A stretch of DNA of 64,000 bases from Blattamonas nauphoetae (GCA_033064195.1 JARBJD010000191.1:80386-144385), one strand, 5' to 3'. Counted from the stretch's first letter, positions 22,801 to 35,197 are shown. Translations and numbers: made by a program. The notes: generated from the letters alone by a model not told the origin.

Positions 22801-24096
22801 TCGCTCTGGATCAACACGATCACCTCGACTCTTCTTTCCTCCTTCGTCCCCACGCAGAAGGCCACAAAGGGCATCCTCAACCAGCCCCCTCGCAACACCA
22901 AAAAGAACATCCTCACGACCAACTTCTTCATCCGCACGATGTACTGCGGGGTGATCAACGCAACCGCGGCTGTCCTCTACTTCTACCTCACCGCCGACTT
23001 CAACGACGAGGAGGACATCAACCGCCGATCGTCGGTGAGTATGAACATGATCACGCTGATGCAGATCTTCTACATCATCAACCACGTCTACCTGAAGGAG
23101 TCCTCCATCCGCCTCCGCGTCTTCAAGGACATGGGCTGGCTGCAGATCATGGCGTGCCTGATCCTCATCGGGCTGCAGGCTGTGCTCGTCTATGTCCCGC
23201 CGTTCCAATATGTTTTCAAGACGGCGAACATGATGTGGTACGACTGGTTCATCTCGCTCATCCCCGGCGCGGTCACCTTCATCGTGATGGAGATCGACAA
23301 GGCCATCCGCCGCTGCCGCAGACGGCATCTGTCGAAGGTGAAGATGTCTGCCATCGAGGACGGGGAGGACGACTTCTTCATCGACTACAAAGAGGAGGAC
23401 TCGGAGAACGAGGAGAAGAAGAAAGGCGGGCTCCTCCGGCGAAGGAGAAACGGGAAGAAGGAGAAGAAGGCGAAGGACCAGCCGACCATCCCACGCGAAT
23501 CTGAGCTCCGCAACGTCGTTTCATCCAACCCCAGCTTCGCTGCTCCCGCCAGCACAGACAGCCATCCAGCCGTGACTTCAAACCTCTTCTCTCCACCCGA
23601 TGCTGTCCCAGCCCCCACCACAACGCCCATCGGAGACCAGTCAGCCCTCAGCTCGAACAGAGGAACAACCAGCATGATCCCCATCAGAGCAGGCACAGCC
23701 GACAAGGACGTCACAATCTCGTCGCAAAAGAAGCAAGCAAAGAAACAGGACCCCACTGTGTTTTTGGATTCAAATCAGTTCAACGCAAAGACAGAGGCAG
23801 ACGAGCAGAAGAGGAAGGAGGAGGAAGAGAAGGACGTGCAAGCGCAGATCCAAGCTGAGGAAGAACAGAAGGCAGAGAAGAAGAAGGAGGAAGAAGCAAG
23901 AAAGGCTGAAGAGACTGCAAAGAAGGCTGAGGAGGAAGAAAAGGAGGAAGTGAAGGAGGAGGACAAGAAGGAAGAGAGTCAGGACCAGAAGGAGGAAGAA
24001 CCAAAGCATGTGGATGAAGACGAAGGGAAAGAAGAGAAGAAAGAAGAAGAAGAGCCACGTGTTGAAGGCGATAGTGAGAATGTCGATGAGTCATAG
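19826..24096 (+). CDS. P2-type cation-transporting P-type ATPase
   Basis: Exons 19826-20083 and 20125-24096 around a 41 nt intron encode 1409 residues. An N-terminal cation-ATPase domain (WHAIDVEEVIEVC, then HGLTEKEAKERL) precedes the transmembrane core. Actuator TGET is at 175-178, the M4 motif PEGLP at 294-298, the phosphorylation site DKTGTLT begins at Asp337, TGD is at 816 and TGDGVND at 886-892. All catalytic motifs are intact, so the pump should be active. Ion-site motifs differ from SERCA: M4 Glu295 is kept, but M5 has Gln957 where SERCA has Glu, and M6 has Ser987 where SERCA has Asp. Fungal ENA-type (IID) pumps and some bacterial relatives also lack the M6 Asp (from memory), so Na+/K+ export is a candidate and Ca2+ less likely. 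About 250 C-terminal residues are charged, ending in a Lys/Glu-rich coil that may be regulatory. Confidence 0.93.
20084..20124 (+). other. 41 nt intron in the ATPase gene
   Basis: Begins GTTTGC and ends CATAG. It joins CLIVQDW to PEAAVIGVVLILNSL, matching the loop into the second membrane helix of the family. Confidence 0.85.
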
Positions 24097-24342
24097 TTGA
24101 TTGAGGACGCTTGTGAGCGCCAACAAGCGTTCATGAACTCTAAAGCTGATGAACTCATCTTTCTTTTGTGAATGCAAAGCAACCATTCAAACATCCGCGA
24201 TTTGGATACACTCATTGCAGTTTTTTCCGTTGCATATCATTTCTTTGATGAATAGTTAGATCTTTTCTCGAACCTCGACGTTATTACACACCAATAACTT
24301 CTTCCTGTCGCTTCTGTTTTCGTATCAGTTTGTATCTTGTCG

Positions 24343-27300
24343 ATGTATCAACCAGTACCCCACACATCTCATCGCCTTGTTGATTTACTACCATCAGAGA
24401 TCGACAAGCTCGACGGTATCTTCCATCATTCTTCGATCAATGAAATCCTTACATTTCTCATGAAATACTCCAAATCACCCTCAATCACATATCTCTTAAC
24501 ATAGAACACATTCATGATTTTATTCTCTCAAAACGAAATACCGGAAATTTCTTACCCAATGATGCTCTCTCGTTCATCTCAATCGTCCTTGGATCCTCTC
24601 CCACTGTTGCACTCTCTCTCCTCAAAAAACAAACAACGAAAATGGAAACCGCGTGCAGTACTGTTTGGGTTGATGGTGATCATGCATACAAGTGTGAAAC
24701 TTGCCAAGGAGGTCAATCATTTTTCTCTGTCATCTCTCATAGATGCTTCGAGTGCTCTCTGCATCGAGTGCTTTGAACCAGAGAACCATGTCGGCCATGA
24801 ATACAAACTCGTATTCTCATTATCTTCATGTTATCTCAATAGATTGAAGTGAGTGGAGGAATCTGTGATTGTGGACGCCTTGCAGCGTGGGCAGAAGACG
24901 GAATGTGCAAACGTCACCATCGAAACCGCATGAATCGCTATTCACTTGGGAACTTGGATCAATCTGTGAGGACAGCGCTCGTTTCCTTCATTCGACAAAC
25001 CGTCCTCCTAATAACGGATTGCATAAATTGCCAAATATTCCAACTTTCAACACTTTGGGATGTTCATAGACTGATTGATTTCGTGAAGATGGCCCAAAAA
25101 CCAGTTCTCGAATCAATTTCAGAGGTAAATTTTAATGTTCTCATCATTCTTTAAGGATCGATTTTTCCAGGGAAAGGTTGGAGTATTATTGGCCCTTCTC
25201 GATGCCTTATCAGACTGTACATGCTCTTCTGACAATCTTCTGCAATTAATTACTGAAAAAGAGATCGAATGTCAAACTCTATTTTCTGTGCCAATTCCAA
25301 CGGTAACAGCCCCTCCACAACCGGAATTCTACCCAACCTTCACAAATGGATCAGCTTTTCCTTTTCTGTGGTTTTTTGAGTCAGTATGGGACCGTACAGA
25401 TGCTCACAAGAGAGACAACCCAACGGAATCGTTATTTGCTCTCTTTTCCCTCCTTCCAACAGAATATCTTATTAAAGTTCAACAATCTCTCGAAGATTTG
25501 GAAAAAGCCTTTTCCCAGTCACTTCTTCGACGAAAGTCAATCGTCTCAATCCTCCTCCAAAGTCTCCTCCTCTTGGTGGAGAATGGTGGAGAGGTTGTGC
25601 GACGTATAATTACTGAAGAGCTCTTATTAAGCAATCAACAGAGCCGCCCATCACATCATCGCTCTACACTTCCACAACTCACCCGCGAATCAATGCTTAT
25701 CTTAACAAGCACACTTGAGCATCATATGATGCAGCGACAGCCCTTTGAACATCAATTTTCATACTACCATGAAATCATTCCACAAGATCCAAAACTAATT
25801 CAGTCACCAACGTCACAACTGCGATTCTGGTGTCGTTTCATTCGCCTCTTCCCTGTCACCGACTTCACAAATCTATTCACTCAACTGTTCTTCGATGATT
25901 ATTTCCTGTACAATTATGTGTTTGCATATTACGAAACATATAATAATATTTCCTGCTATCCACCACATCATCGCGACCCCCTTTTTTCCCAACATCTCGA
26001 AATTCCAAACCAATCAGACTATGACTCCCTGTCATCTCAAATTACATCATCGTCTCTGCGTGTTGTTGATGCTGATCCCGAATTTGTCCTCAACGTCCTC
26101 ATCCAATCGCTCGTCAACTATCTGGAACAGTTCCAATCGGAGCATGACACATTCCTTGTCCTCCAAATGAGGAAATATCATTTTAACTCCTCACTGCAAG
26201 ATTACCCTGCACAGAAGACCCTTGCTCGACAAGCAACTTTCCTCTCATTCATCACGAATCGACTTCACAAAACTCTGTCGATTCTCCTCCCACCACCGAA
26301 TACCCAATCTTCTCCGGTGGAATCTACTCTCTTGCTTAATCCCACCAAGCGAGATGGGACAGAATTTGTAACATCAATTGACGAAGAGGAAAGATGTGCA
26401 TCGTCCGATCTTCCTCGCTTTTGGTTTATGGTAGTACACATACACTCTGCCCTTTCCGTGCAACGATTCCGAGACACACTTTTCACGGCTCAAAATGGTG
26501 CTCTTCTCCACACTCTCATCAATGTCATGACGTCATTTTCAAATGCTCTATGCTACGTGCGGATCGTCCCTCCATTTCCACCAACCTCGTTTAACGATGT
26601 TTTGGTCAACAAATTATACTATAGTAACGTTGTGCTTGCCACAGTCATCAATACAGCCTTTTTCACAACTCAACCCGAAATTCTTCGTTCAATCTTCCGA
26701 TCTCTCGTTCACCGCGTCGTCAACCAGTACAAAAACACATCGCCCTTCTATTCACTGTCACTCTACGCTCCACAGTCTCTTATTCCGTTTCCAGCGTGCA
26801 CCAGACAGACGACACTCCGCACCTTCACATGGGACGATCTTGGCCCTCATCTCCAACAGACATGGATCGAATCAGGAAGCTCACGCGAGCAATACGAAGA
26901 GGACGGATCAGGGAACATTCTCCTCTCTCTCATCGACAAGAACGTGTTTGGAATCCAAAAAGCAGAGGACATCATCCGACACATCCAGAACGACGCCTCC
27001 ATCAACCCCTTCTTCCACCAGGCTGTCGTCCGCCGCCTCAACTTCGAAGAGCCGCTCTGCCTCCTCAACATCCTCGACAAGGCGTTGGGTGCTTATGCCA
27101 GCACGTACGCGATGGTGCTTCGGGACGAGATACAGATGAACACTGACCACAACTCCTTCTTCAACTCGCTGATGTCGCAGGAGGAAGCACTCTTGGTCTC
27201 CCAACGACCTCTCCACAACCGTTCTGTACTGCTTCGGATCCAGCTTGGGATGTGGAAGAGAAATGACGAGAACTCGGTCAGGCTGACGTATTACGTGTTT

Positions 27301-30300
27301 GGCAACTACAACATGATTCGAAACCAGCTGGCGGAAGTGTTCTGCCTCCAAACTTGTGTCTGTGCTGCTGGGTGGAAGGCATTCCTCCCTTTCTTCCTTT
27401 CGCAGATGATGCTGGACTTCTTCTTCCTCCCTCCGTGGTTCTGGAAGAAGAACGCTCAACTCTGCAGTCTGGACAGCGACGGACATCCACTTCCAAACGG
27501 TCAAGATGCTCCATTCCCTCTCCCTTCCAGAGTCGATCGAATCGGCGACAACTGGGACCAGAGAGACGATAACCAGCTCTTCTACGTGTCCCGCTGTCTC
27601 GATCTCCTCTGCCACATCATCGTCAACCGCACTTACCACCTCGGCGACTCAACTGCTCTCCAAAACGAACGAGAGGGCATCCTCCCCAAACCGGACGACT
27701 GGCACAGGGAGTCGACAGACCGAATTGTGTCGCTTCCTCTCACCGACGACGCCCTCCGCTCGATCATCGCTCTGATCCTCGCCAACAAAGACTACCCTCG
27801 CAGCGAGTTCCAGCGCATCATGCCGATGAGTGTTCTGACACACGACCACTTCGAAGCCATCATCTCCGAACTGACCGTCCAGAAGACTGAAAATCAGCAG
27901 ACTGTGTTTGGCTTGACAAGCAAAGCGTGGGACTACGTCGACGTCCACGCTCTTCAGCTCCTCTACCACCATCGCCGACAGACCCCGCAGCGGATTGAAG
28001 CCGAACTCACCCTCCGCGAACTGGATTTGTACGATCCTCGCAAAGATGGCACGGCTGAGTTCACTCAATGGCTCCTCTCCGATGCGACGTGTCCTGATGG
28101 AGGGCGTCCTCCTCCTGTCAACAACTCGGTCTCTCCGTCCCATCCAGGGATGCCGCTTCCACTTCCCTCTTCTCCTTTCTACGTCCGCCTCCTCGATGTC
28201 TGCACAACACGGACAGCACTGGGGATGGTCTGGACCTCTCTCCACCTCCTCACCCACCGGCAGGTTGAGTTCGACACCCTCCATCCAATCGATACCGAAG
28301 GGTTCTCGTCCAGAGCAGAGAAGTTCTCGTTTGAAACAGGCCAAGTTCCGTCCAACATTCAATCGATCGCTTACCACAAACACTCTCTCGAAGGACTTCA
28401 CTCAGTCATCCGGCTTCTTGACTTCACACTCTGCTGTTCCCCGCAATGGGTGATCGAGAAGGGGAGGAAGCTCACACAGCCAGTCCTCGAGGACGACTCG
28501 GAATATCCTCTCGCTCTTCCGTGCCCACCAAACGCCAGTTTCATCGAGGCTCTCTTCTTCGAGACCGATTGTAGCTGCATCTCCAAAGATGCATCGAAGC
28601 ACAACACGTCCCAATCCATTGCATCGTTGCTGTTCACTCTCTATTCCATGTCTGCCGATGTCTCTCTTCCTCAAGTGACGAAGGTTCTCGTCAGCCGACT
28701 CCTCATCCGCCTCCGCTTCCTCGTCAACACTTTCTATTCATCCGATCCTCGACACAACACGTGGCTGGTGCAGATTGGAGTGACTGAGGAGGAAGAAGTC
28801 GAACCTCCTTCGACAGATGACGAGGCGGAAAAGAAGCGGAAGATCAAAGAGCGTCAAGAAGCCATGACAGCACTGATCAAACAACAGCAGTCAGCATTCC
28901 TCTCCAGCTATTCCTTCGACACCGCCTCAGACGATGAGAAAAGCGAATCAGACGAGCATAAGGACGCACCAAATCCCGAACACATCCTGCGCGAATCAAC
29001 AGGCCAAACGTGTCTCCTCTGTCACAGCCAAATCCTGAAAGGGGAGCCAGCAGGTTTGGTTGCGAGCATCGATCACGAAGCTTTTCTGCAGTCTCTCCAC
29101 ACATCCGCAGTTCAGAAGGAGCGGATGAAATGGGTGCAGAGATCGCTGAAGGAGAAGCTGAGTGCGAAACAACCAAGCAGCACCGTCAAGTTTCAGAAGT
29201 GGTGGGACATCGAAGAGGAGACTTGCGACGAAAACGATCTTGTCGATCCACAACTTCTCACTCCCACGCCCTCTCCAAACGTCGTCCAACAATCTCCGCC
29301 TGCCTCTCCAACGCCGATCACCCCGTCGCAAAGCCCTCAACTCAACGCGCCCAACTTGCAGATGCGCAGAGTGCCTTTCGAGACGGCTCTTCGGTTGAAC
29401 ATCCAACCTCGCACCGACGAGTTCTTTTTTGGATACTCGCCCGACAAACGCGACAAACCCACTCGACACTCCAACATCTCTCTTCCAATCGAAAAGAAGT
29501 ATGACACGACACTCAGCGAGGAATTGTTGTCGTCGATTGATTGGAGAACTGCTCCCCTCAGCCAGGGCGTGGCAGGGCTTCTCTTCAACCCAACCGAAGG
29601 CAACCTCGTCAAGTCACGGCCGATGAAGGACACCCTCCGACGAGTCAAAGTTGAGGAAGAACGGCCCAGGCCAAGCGACGCCGAAGAGAACATGCTCTCC
29701 TGGCTCGACGATGAGATCCAAGTGGAGACATCTGACATCAAGCAGTGGGGTGATGTTCCGTCCAACCACCGCTTCTTCTCCGACATCCCCTTCATGCCCC
29801 ATCCCATCGTGTCTGCGCCCGCCTTCCCATACTCTTCAGAAGCTCCCTCGGATGCCACAACACTCACATCTGTCAAGAAGAACGTGTACGTTCAGTCATG
29901 TGGACATGCCATGCACACCACATGCTATGTGGAGATGCTTCGACAGCAGAGCAACGAATCACCGCAGTTGGACCATGCCAACTTGGAGTACACATGTCCC
30001 GGCTGTCGGAAGCGAGGAAACACGCTCATTCCGCTCGTCGGATGTGAAATGTGTGGCGATTGCGAGGAGGGCGTGTGGAATCTTGTCCAGGTCGGCGAAG
30101 ACGAGGAGGATAGTCCAGAAGTGATGGTGCTGAACAAAAAACGCCTGAATTCCATATTTTCACGCAGCACAATCTTGACTGTTCCAACATCGACTCCACA
30201 CTCCACCCTTGTCATCCCTCCCTCCCATTTCTCAACTGACGTCCAGCCAACAGCCTCCCTCCTCTTCACAGTCACAACTGAACTCGACGTCTTCACCACA

Positions 30301-32520
30301 CAACTTCTTCGCGTGGTGGGCATCCTGAACGCATCCCCTGTCCAATCCCACAGAAATGAAAAGCCGATCGAGGTCACTCTCAGGAACTCTCCAGAACAGG
30401 ACAAAGCAGAACCCGTTCCAGTCTCGCTGTTCACACGAGCCAACCCTCCCACAGGATCAATCTCTGCAGTTCTTCTTGATCCTTTCGAATTTCACATCCG
30501 CCCCATGCGTCCAACCGGAATGCTGTTGAACTTTCAGCTCAATCTGGAACAGCTCTCGCAGGAAGCTGAGCTGACCCAGAACCAGTATTCCTCGTTTGTG
30601 CTGGGCCATCTGACACATCAAGTCCTCTCCAAGAAAGACAAATATGAACTCGCCCGTTTTCCAGAAAATGGAGCCAGCGTGCTGTCAAAGATACCGTCGC
30701 AGTCGCTTCTCGTTGCCATCGAAACGCTCCAGTTACTCTTCACAGGAATGGACCAGACAACACCCGTCTCTCTCGACACTAAACGGACCCACATCATCAC
30801 AGTCTCCGAACTCATCTGTCAATTCGTTCCCTTCGACTTCGGGACAGCCTTTCCATCGCCCATCCAAAACGCGTTGGTTGACACACTCGCTCGAATCGAG
30901 TGGGGGCTCAGACCGTTTCCATTCGCTGGCGTCGATGTTTTCGAGGAACTGGCGTATTCCGCACAAGATGATCCCGAGTTGGCCAAGCATCCGACACTGT
31001 CGTTCTATCTTAAACACCATTCACTCCCACTCGCGACCAAACGATTCCAGTTGAACAAAGGACAGAATCATACTCTGTCTGCCCTGTTCAGATGTGTGAT
31101 GATGAACAATCTCATCACATTCGCGACTGACAAACCGAAAGCGATCAACTTCACATCGCAATTGTCGTACGAACAGCTTCGCCTGAAAGGGATGGGATTG
31201 GCCATGATGATCCTCTCATTTCTTGCCTCCCAGCCCGAAGACGACGAAGGAACAGTCACCCCATTCCCAGACATCCTCGATTCCATCACCGAAAAGGAGA
31301 ACAGCGAGCAGATCATGATAGCCGGCCAGCTTCTTTCGGATACAGTCGGATCCGACCCGACACAACTTTTTGTCTCACTTCTTAGCGTTGCTTCTCTCAT
31401 TCAAACCGAAGAGGGACTTTCAATCGCTCCAATCACCCCGTCGTTCTTTGCCCTTGTCTTCGAGCTTGTCCTTTCAACACTTCCCATCACTTTCTATTCG
31501 CAGTGTCAGGCAGACTCACTCACCACGTTTGCCTTATCTCAACCTCATTCCTGGTTCCACCCGACGAACTCTCTCTTCCAAGCAGATGCATTCACTCGCC
31601 GTGCCTTTCTTCTCTTCTCTTCTCTCTTCTCTGCCGATCCACCAGAAAAGCTGGCAGAGTTCTCGTACACACTCTTCATTCCACTCTGTCCGCCCTCTCC
31701 GTCTTCAACCATCCCGCAATACCTCACCATCCACCAACGGCAGTATCTCCAAGAACTCCAAAAGTTTCCAGTGGAGCACATTCCTTCACTGGATTCACTT
31801 GTGACACTTATCCGGTCATTTTGTGCGAGTGATCCTGAGATGTCGTCCATCATGCCCTCCAATCTCACTTACATGCACCATCGCGACTCGGAAGACTCCC
31901 CTGCTCCTGCCGTCCCCGTGTCCATCCTCCAACCGTCATTCCTCTCTCTCCCGTTCAACTTCCACAAACTGTTCATCCTCTCCCGCCACATCCACTGCCC
32001 CACGTGTCTCCAGCACACCTCAGTCTCCCTCCGCCACTACTTCTCTGTCTGTCTTGTGTGTGGCCGGTCAGTCTGTGCCTGTCAGCGTTGTTGCACACGC
32101 TCCTGTCTTGAAGTCCGCCTTACAACGCCACGTGAGCCACTCGCTCAACAAATTCCCGTCCTTCGAGGGCGTCTCTTGGCTGAGGAAGTGGAACACGGTG
32201 TGATGTGCGGAGGGGCTGTCCTTCCGTTCATGGCCACGATCCCGTTCCAAATCTCCCTTTCAGCCAAGTTCAGGCCCTCTCAGCTGTATGTGCTGCATTC
32301 TCCTCTTTTCAACCTTTTCTATTGATCTCCTTGCTCATTATATCCCCTTCTTCCTCTTTTAGGCCTCCCCTCTATCTCGATGAGTTCGGCGAGTCGGACA
32401 TCGGCAATCAACGAGGAAAACCGCTCCATCTCTCCCTTCTCCAGTATCCGTTTTTGTCTCTTTTACCCCCTCAGCTATTCCCAAATATTGGAATATATGT
32501 GTGATCGTCGTCTGGGTTGA
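24343..32520 (+). CDS. UBR1-type E3 ubiquitin ligase (UBR box, RING, UAIN)
   Basis: Seven exons, 24343-24415, 24505-24711, 24743-24810, 24843-25124, 25171-32285, 32363-32443 and 32475-32520, total 7872 nt and encode 2623 residues. The UBR box spans about 75-142 with all zinc ligands: Cys75, Cys88/91, Cys100/103, His109/112, Cys124/126, then CKRH. A RING is assembled from Cys1491/1494 and, 292 residues later, CGHAMHTTC (1787-1795) and CPGC (1819-1822). The C-terminal UAIN region shows FHKLF, a Cys-rich segment, CGGAVL, then PLYLDEFGESDIGNQRGKPL. Known role: binds destabilising N-terminal residues and ubiquitinates the protein for proteasomal decay. Oddity: the usual CDCGD of the UBR box is CDCGR (Arg128). 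Introns of 89, 31, 32, 46, 77 and 31 nt cluster at the two ends. The first exon is the weakest assignment. Confidence 0.92.
24712..24742 (+). other. 31 nt intron inside the UBR box
   Basis: Begins GTCAAT and ends CATAG. It joins KCETCQG to DASSALCIEC, so two zinc-ligand pairs are brought together only after splicing. Confidence 0.88.
24811..24842 (+). other. 32 nt intron inside the UBR box
   Basis: Begins GTATTC and ends AATAG. It joins HVGHEYKL to IEVSGGICDCG. Confidence 0.88.
32444..32474 (+). other. 31 nt intron near the UBR ligase C-terminus
   Basis: Begins GTATCC and ends CTCAG. Without removal the frame runs on as Pro/Leu-rich sequence. With removal the end reads HLSLLHYSQILEYMCDRR, matching the family pattern of a Tyr and Leu-rich helix after RRGNPL. 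Confidence 0.8.
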
Positions 32521-32734
32521 CATCATTTGTCGATCTTACTGATGTTGTGACTGAGGACAGAGCACATGCCTCCTTTACACTTGTATTCTTCTTTGATTGC
32601 AGGGTTTTTTTGACTAGATTACCCGAATTTCACGCTTTTCTGATATGACATAGTGATTACGAATTTTCATGTTTGTTATTTAAAATTTGGGTTAAGGGTT
32701 TGGATCTACGGGCATTACGTGCCAACCCCCATTC

Positions 32735-33397
32735 ATGATCGGCCAGGATCCCAGTATGTATGGCAGGTGTATCTCTCCAAAGAATGCCTCCCCATCTTCA
32801 ACAAAACAGACGCATTCCTCCCTCATATCACAACCATTCGATTGCAGTATAAGGCAACATCCGTCACATACTCACTCAGAACTCTCTCTTTATTTCATTC
32901 GATCTCTATCTCAATTAATTACCTCCTGGTTTTTCACACTCTTCGAACGCAGATCACAGGCAAACAGTGTCAACCCCACCCATTCAATCTCGTACCAGAG
33001 TGCATATTGCGACCCTCATTTTTCCGATTTTTGTGTCGACATTACTCTTTTTTATGTAAGCTGTTCTCGGACCGCAGAACTCACAAATACAGAATTATTG
33101 TACTCAGCCGTACTCGCTAAAAATTTGATTGAAACTGAGCTCAACTCGACTGTTCTGTCTTGCCCATTTCTCTCGGAAGATAATCTAGGAATGTGCTTAC
33201 TTTGTTCGGTGATAATATCACTCAAATGCACTCGTGACACATCAATCTCAAACCGGACATGGGCCCAACTCATGTCCATCCCCCTTTCAGACGTCAATCA
33301 GTCTGAACGTCTGTTCTTGAACCAGCTGCAATACAATGTATCTGTGACCCAGGCTGACCTGCTTGAAATTGAGATGCAGTTTGACAACGAAGCTTGA
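32735..33397 (+). CDS. PHO80-like cyclin
   Basis: An open frame of 220 codons whose second half is a cyclin fold. DPHFSDFCVDI, then CSRTAELTNTELLYSAVLAK, then CLLCSVIISLKCTRDTSISN, then WAQLMSIPLSDVNQSERLFL and LQYNVSVT follow the helix order of the PHO80/Pcl family (the family has ASK in helix 3, WA..., then N..E..FL..L.Y). The Lys of helix 3 (SLKC) and the later Glu (NQSERLFL), which contact the kinase in cyclins, are both present. Known role: binds and activates a PHO85-like CDK. The first ~85 residues are Ser/Thr/His-rich and may contain an unrecognised in-frame intron (an acceptor GAACGCAG lies near 32953). I used the ATG at 32735, but 32756 is also possible. Downstream is A+T-rich non-coding DNA. 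Confidence 0.75.
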   Translation: MIGQDPSMYGRCISPKNASPSSTKQTHSSLISQPFDCSIRQHPSHTHSELSLYFIRSLSQLITSWFFTLFERRSQANSVNPTHSISYQSAYCDPHFSDFCVDITLFYVSCSRTAELTNTELLYSAVLAKNLIETELNSTVLSCPFLSEDNLGMCLLCSVIISLKCTRDTSISNRTWAQLMSIPLSDVNQSERLFLNQLQYNVSVTQADLLEIEMQFDNEA

Positions 33398-34182
33398 TCA
33401 CATCATCATTTACAGACTCCCTTACTTTTTATGTTTCATTTCTTTATCAACGGCCACCCTGGCTCGTTTCTTTAGTTATTTTGTGTATCTTGCCCTCTCC
33501 CTCTTGAACAGATCTCGTTCACGGAACGTCACATCTGACCTTCGTTGGCAACTCTTTTTTTTTCAAAACAATCGTGATAATGTAATGTATGATGGAAGAG
33601 TATTTAATTCCGTGACGTGTAAAAGTGCTATCTGTCCTGTATCCTTCTTGAGATGAGATCAGACCATGACAAATTCTCTCCTTTGTATCTCATGGAAAAT
33701 GGACATAATTCTCTTCGAATAGGAATCACTCTGCTTGTCATCGCCTCTTGTCTCTCAATGCACCTCTAATTGTCAACATACGCTCATTCATCGCTCTGAT
33801 CGACAAGAGTGCATTGTGACCATGAAGAATCTCCACACTGAAATCTGTTGGAAATCTTCGTTTTTCATCAGTTCACAAGTCTAAAACTGAATGAGTCGAT
33901 GGTTGTCGTTGAAATGGCGATGAACATCCATCAGCGACACTATTTAATTGTTTTTACGCACATTCCACTCGGCAATCCGAAAGCTAGTCCTTTTGATGAC
34001 AAGACAGATTGAGTGATTAATGTCGAACGCGAACCATGATTTAGACATTATTCTCATTCTAAATCAGATCTTGATCTCATCCTCCGGAGATATTCAAAAC
34101 GGCCTCTCACCGAGTCGAGAATGAAAGACGAGGATGTGACTCTGTGGAAAAGGTTGACTAAATTTTTCCCATCGTTATCATT
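33398..34182. other. Intergenic 785 bp without a recognisable gene
   Basis: This AT-rich stretch lies between the cyclin and the 3' end of the minus-strand membrane protein. Short frames have no features. No tRNA or repeat is visible. Convergent 3' untranslated regions are the likely content. Confidence 0.55.
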
Positions 34183-35197
34183 TCAGAGAAGTGGAGTACT
34201 TTCAATTATAACGACGAAGGTCTTTTTCTGCGAGCTTATACCGAGCCATAACGGAAAAAATGAACCTGCCACCACAGAAAAAGAACAGAGGAGAAAATAT
34301 TGGAAATATAACAGAAGATCATGAAAGATGATGAAGGAAATGAAAACATACACGACAATCCATACAACAAACATGATGCAATAGAATGCAATCCTAATTG
34401 CAACAGGATGAGATTGATGATGAGATGCAATGATTGGAGATAAAAAACAAGAACATGATTAAATTGAGATTCACAATCGAAAATTCATTTAAAATTGTGT
34501 TCATTCACAGAGTGAAAAACACATGCAGCTGCATACCGATACACAGTCGCTTTCTCTTTCTTTTCTCGAATATTTCTCATTCTAATCACGGTTGGGTTTG
34601 TCCTCCAAGTCTGAGCAACCAATTTCATTCCTTTAATTAGTATTAGAGGAAGATATGCCACAAGAATCCATGGATAGAGTGAGAGAGCACTAACAATTGC
34701 TGCTCCGATGTCGAGGATTAAACAGAGGATAAAAAAGTTATTGTACAATTTGGAGAATTGTACAGGACTGTGAATATGGTAGATAAAGATAAAACAAAGA
34801 CGACACAAATATGTATGAAAAAATAGTCAAGAATCAAAAAAAGTTTCAATATTCTGACAAACTTCGAGTCTTCGTGTTTAAAATTATCTAAAAGGACGAG
34901 AAGGACGATTTCAATTGTGGCACTAATTGCACTCAATATCATATTGACCCCTGCAAGGGCAATATGCATCCATAAATATTTCGTCTGAATATAGATGAGA
35001 GACAGGAGAATGAGCGTGAAAACAGCAATATAATATAGGTGGTACCCAAAAATGCGATTAGTGACAAGGAGAAGAATACCATTGAAAAAAGGATGGTCAA
35101 AAAAGAATGACGGTTCGATCAGTCGGAACGCTGAATTGTTGGACCACCAGGTGACAATTCTATCAATTAGCCGAAAAGGATCATTAAATCCGAAAAG
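34183..35197 (-). CDS. Multi-pass membrane protein, possibly TMEM185-like (5' exon unresolved)
   Basis: Minus-strand exons at about 34747-35197, 34537-34699 and 34183-34393 join in phase (introns 47 and 143 nt; donors GTACAA and GTATGC). The product has about seven hydrophobic segments, for example YIAVFTLILLSLIYI, ILSAISATIEIVLLVLL, LYPWILVAYLPLILI and CIMFVVWIVVYVFISFIIF. The pattern of W-P-W/PLWL turns (YPWILVAYLPL and FFPLWLG) resembles the TMEM185 (Fragile-X-F) family, but only weakly. A charged loop (RMRNIREKKEKATVYR) faces one side. The exon at 34747 may instead read on through 34700-34746 if an upstream intron shifts the frame. The coding start lies upstream of an acceptor (TTTGTAG) at about 35198 and I could not place it. 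Confidence 0.5.

Noticed and set aside
22278-23504. 408-codon frame on the same strand inside the P-type ATPase gene
   Set aside because: It is a shifted reading of a GC-rich conserved coding region. The ATPase frame carries all catalytic motifs, while this one is His/Arg/Pro-rich without pattern.
33398-34182. tRNA or other structured RNA gene in the intergenic region
   Set aside because: No cloverleaf, box elements or long stem could be found by eye.
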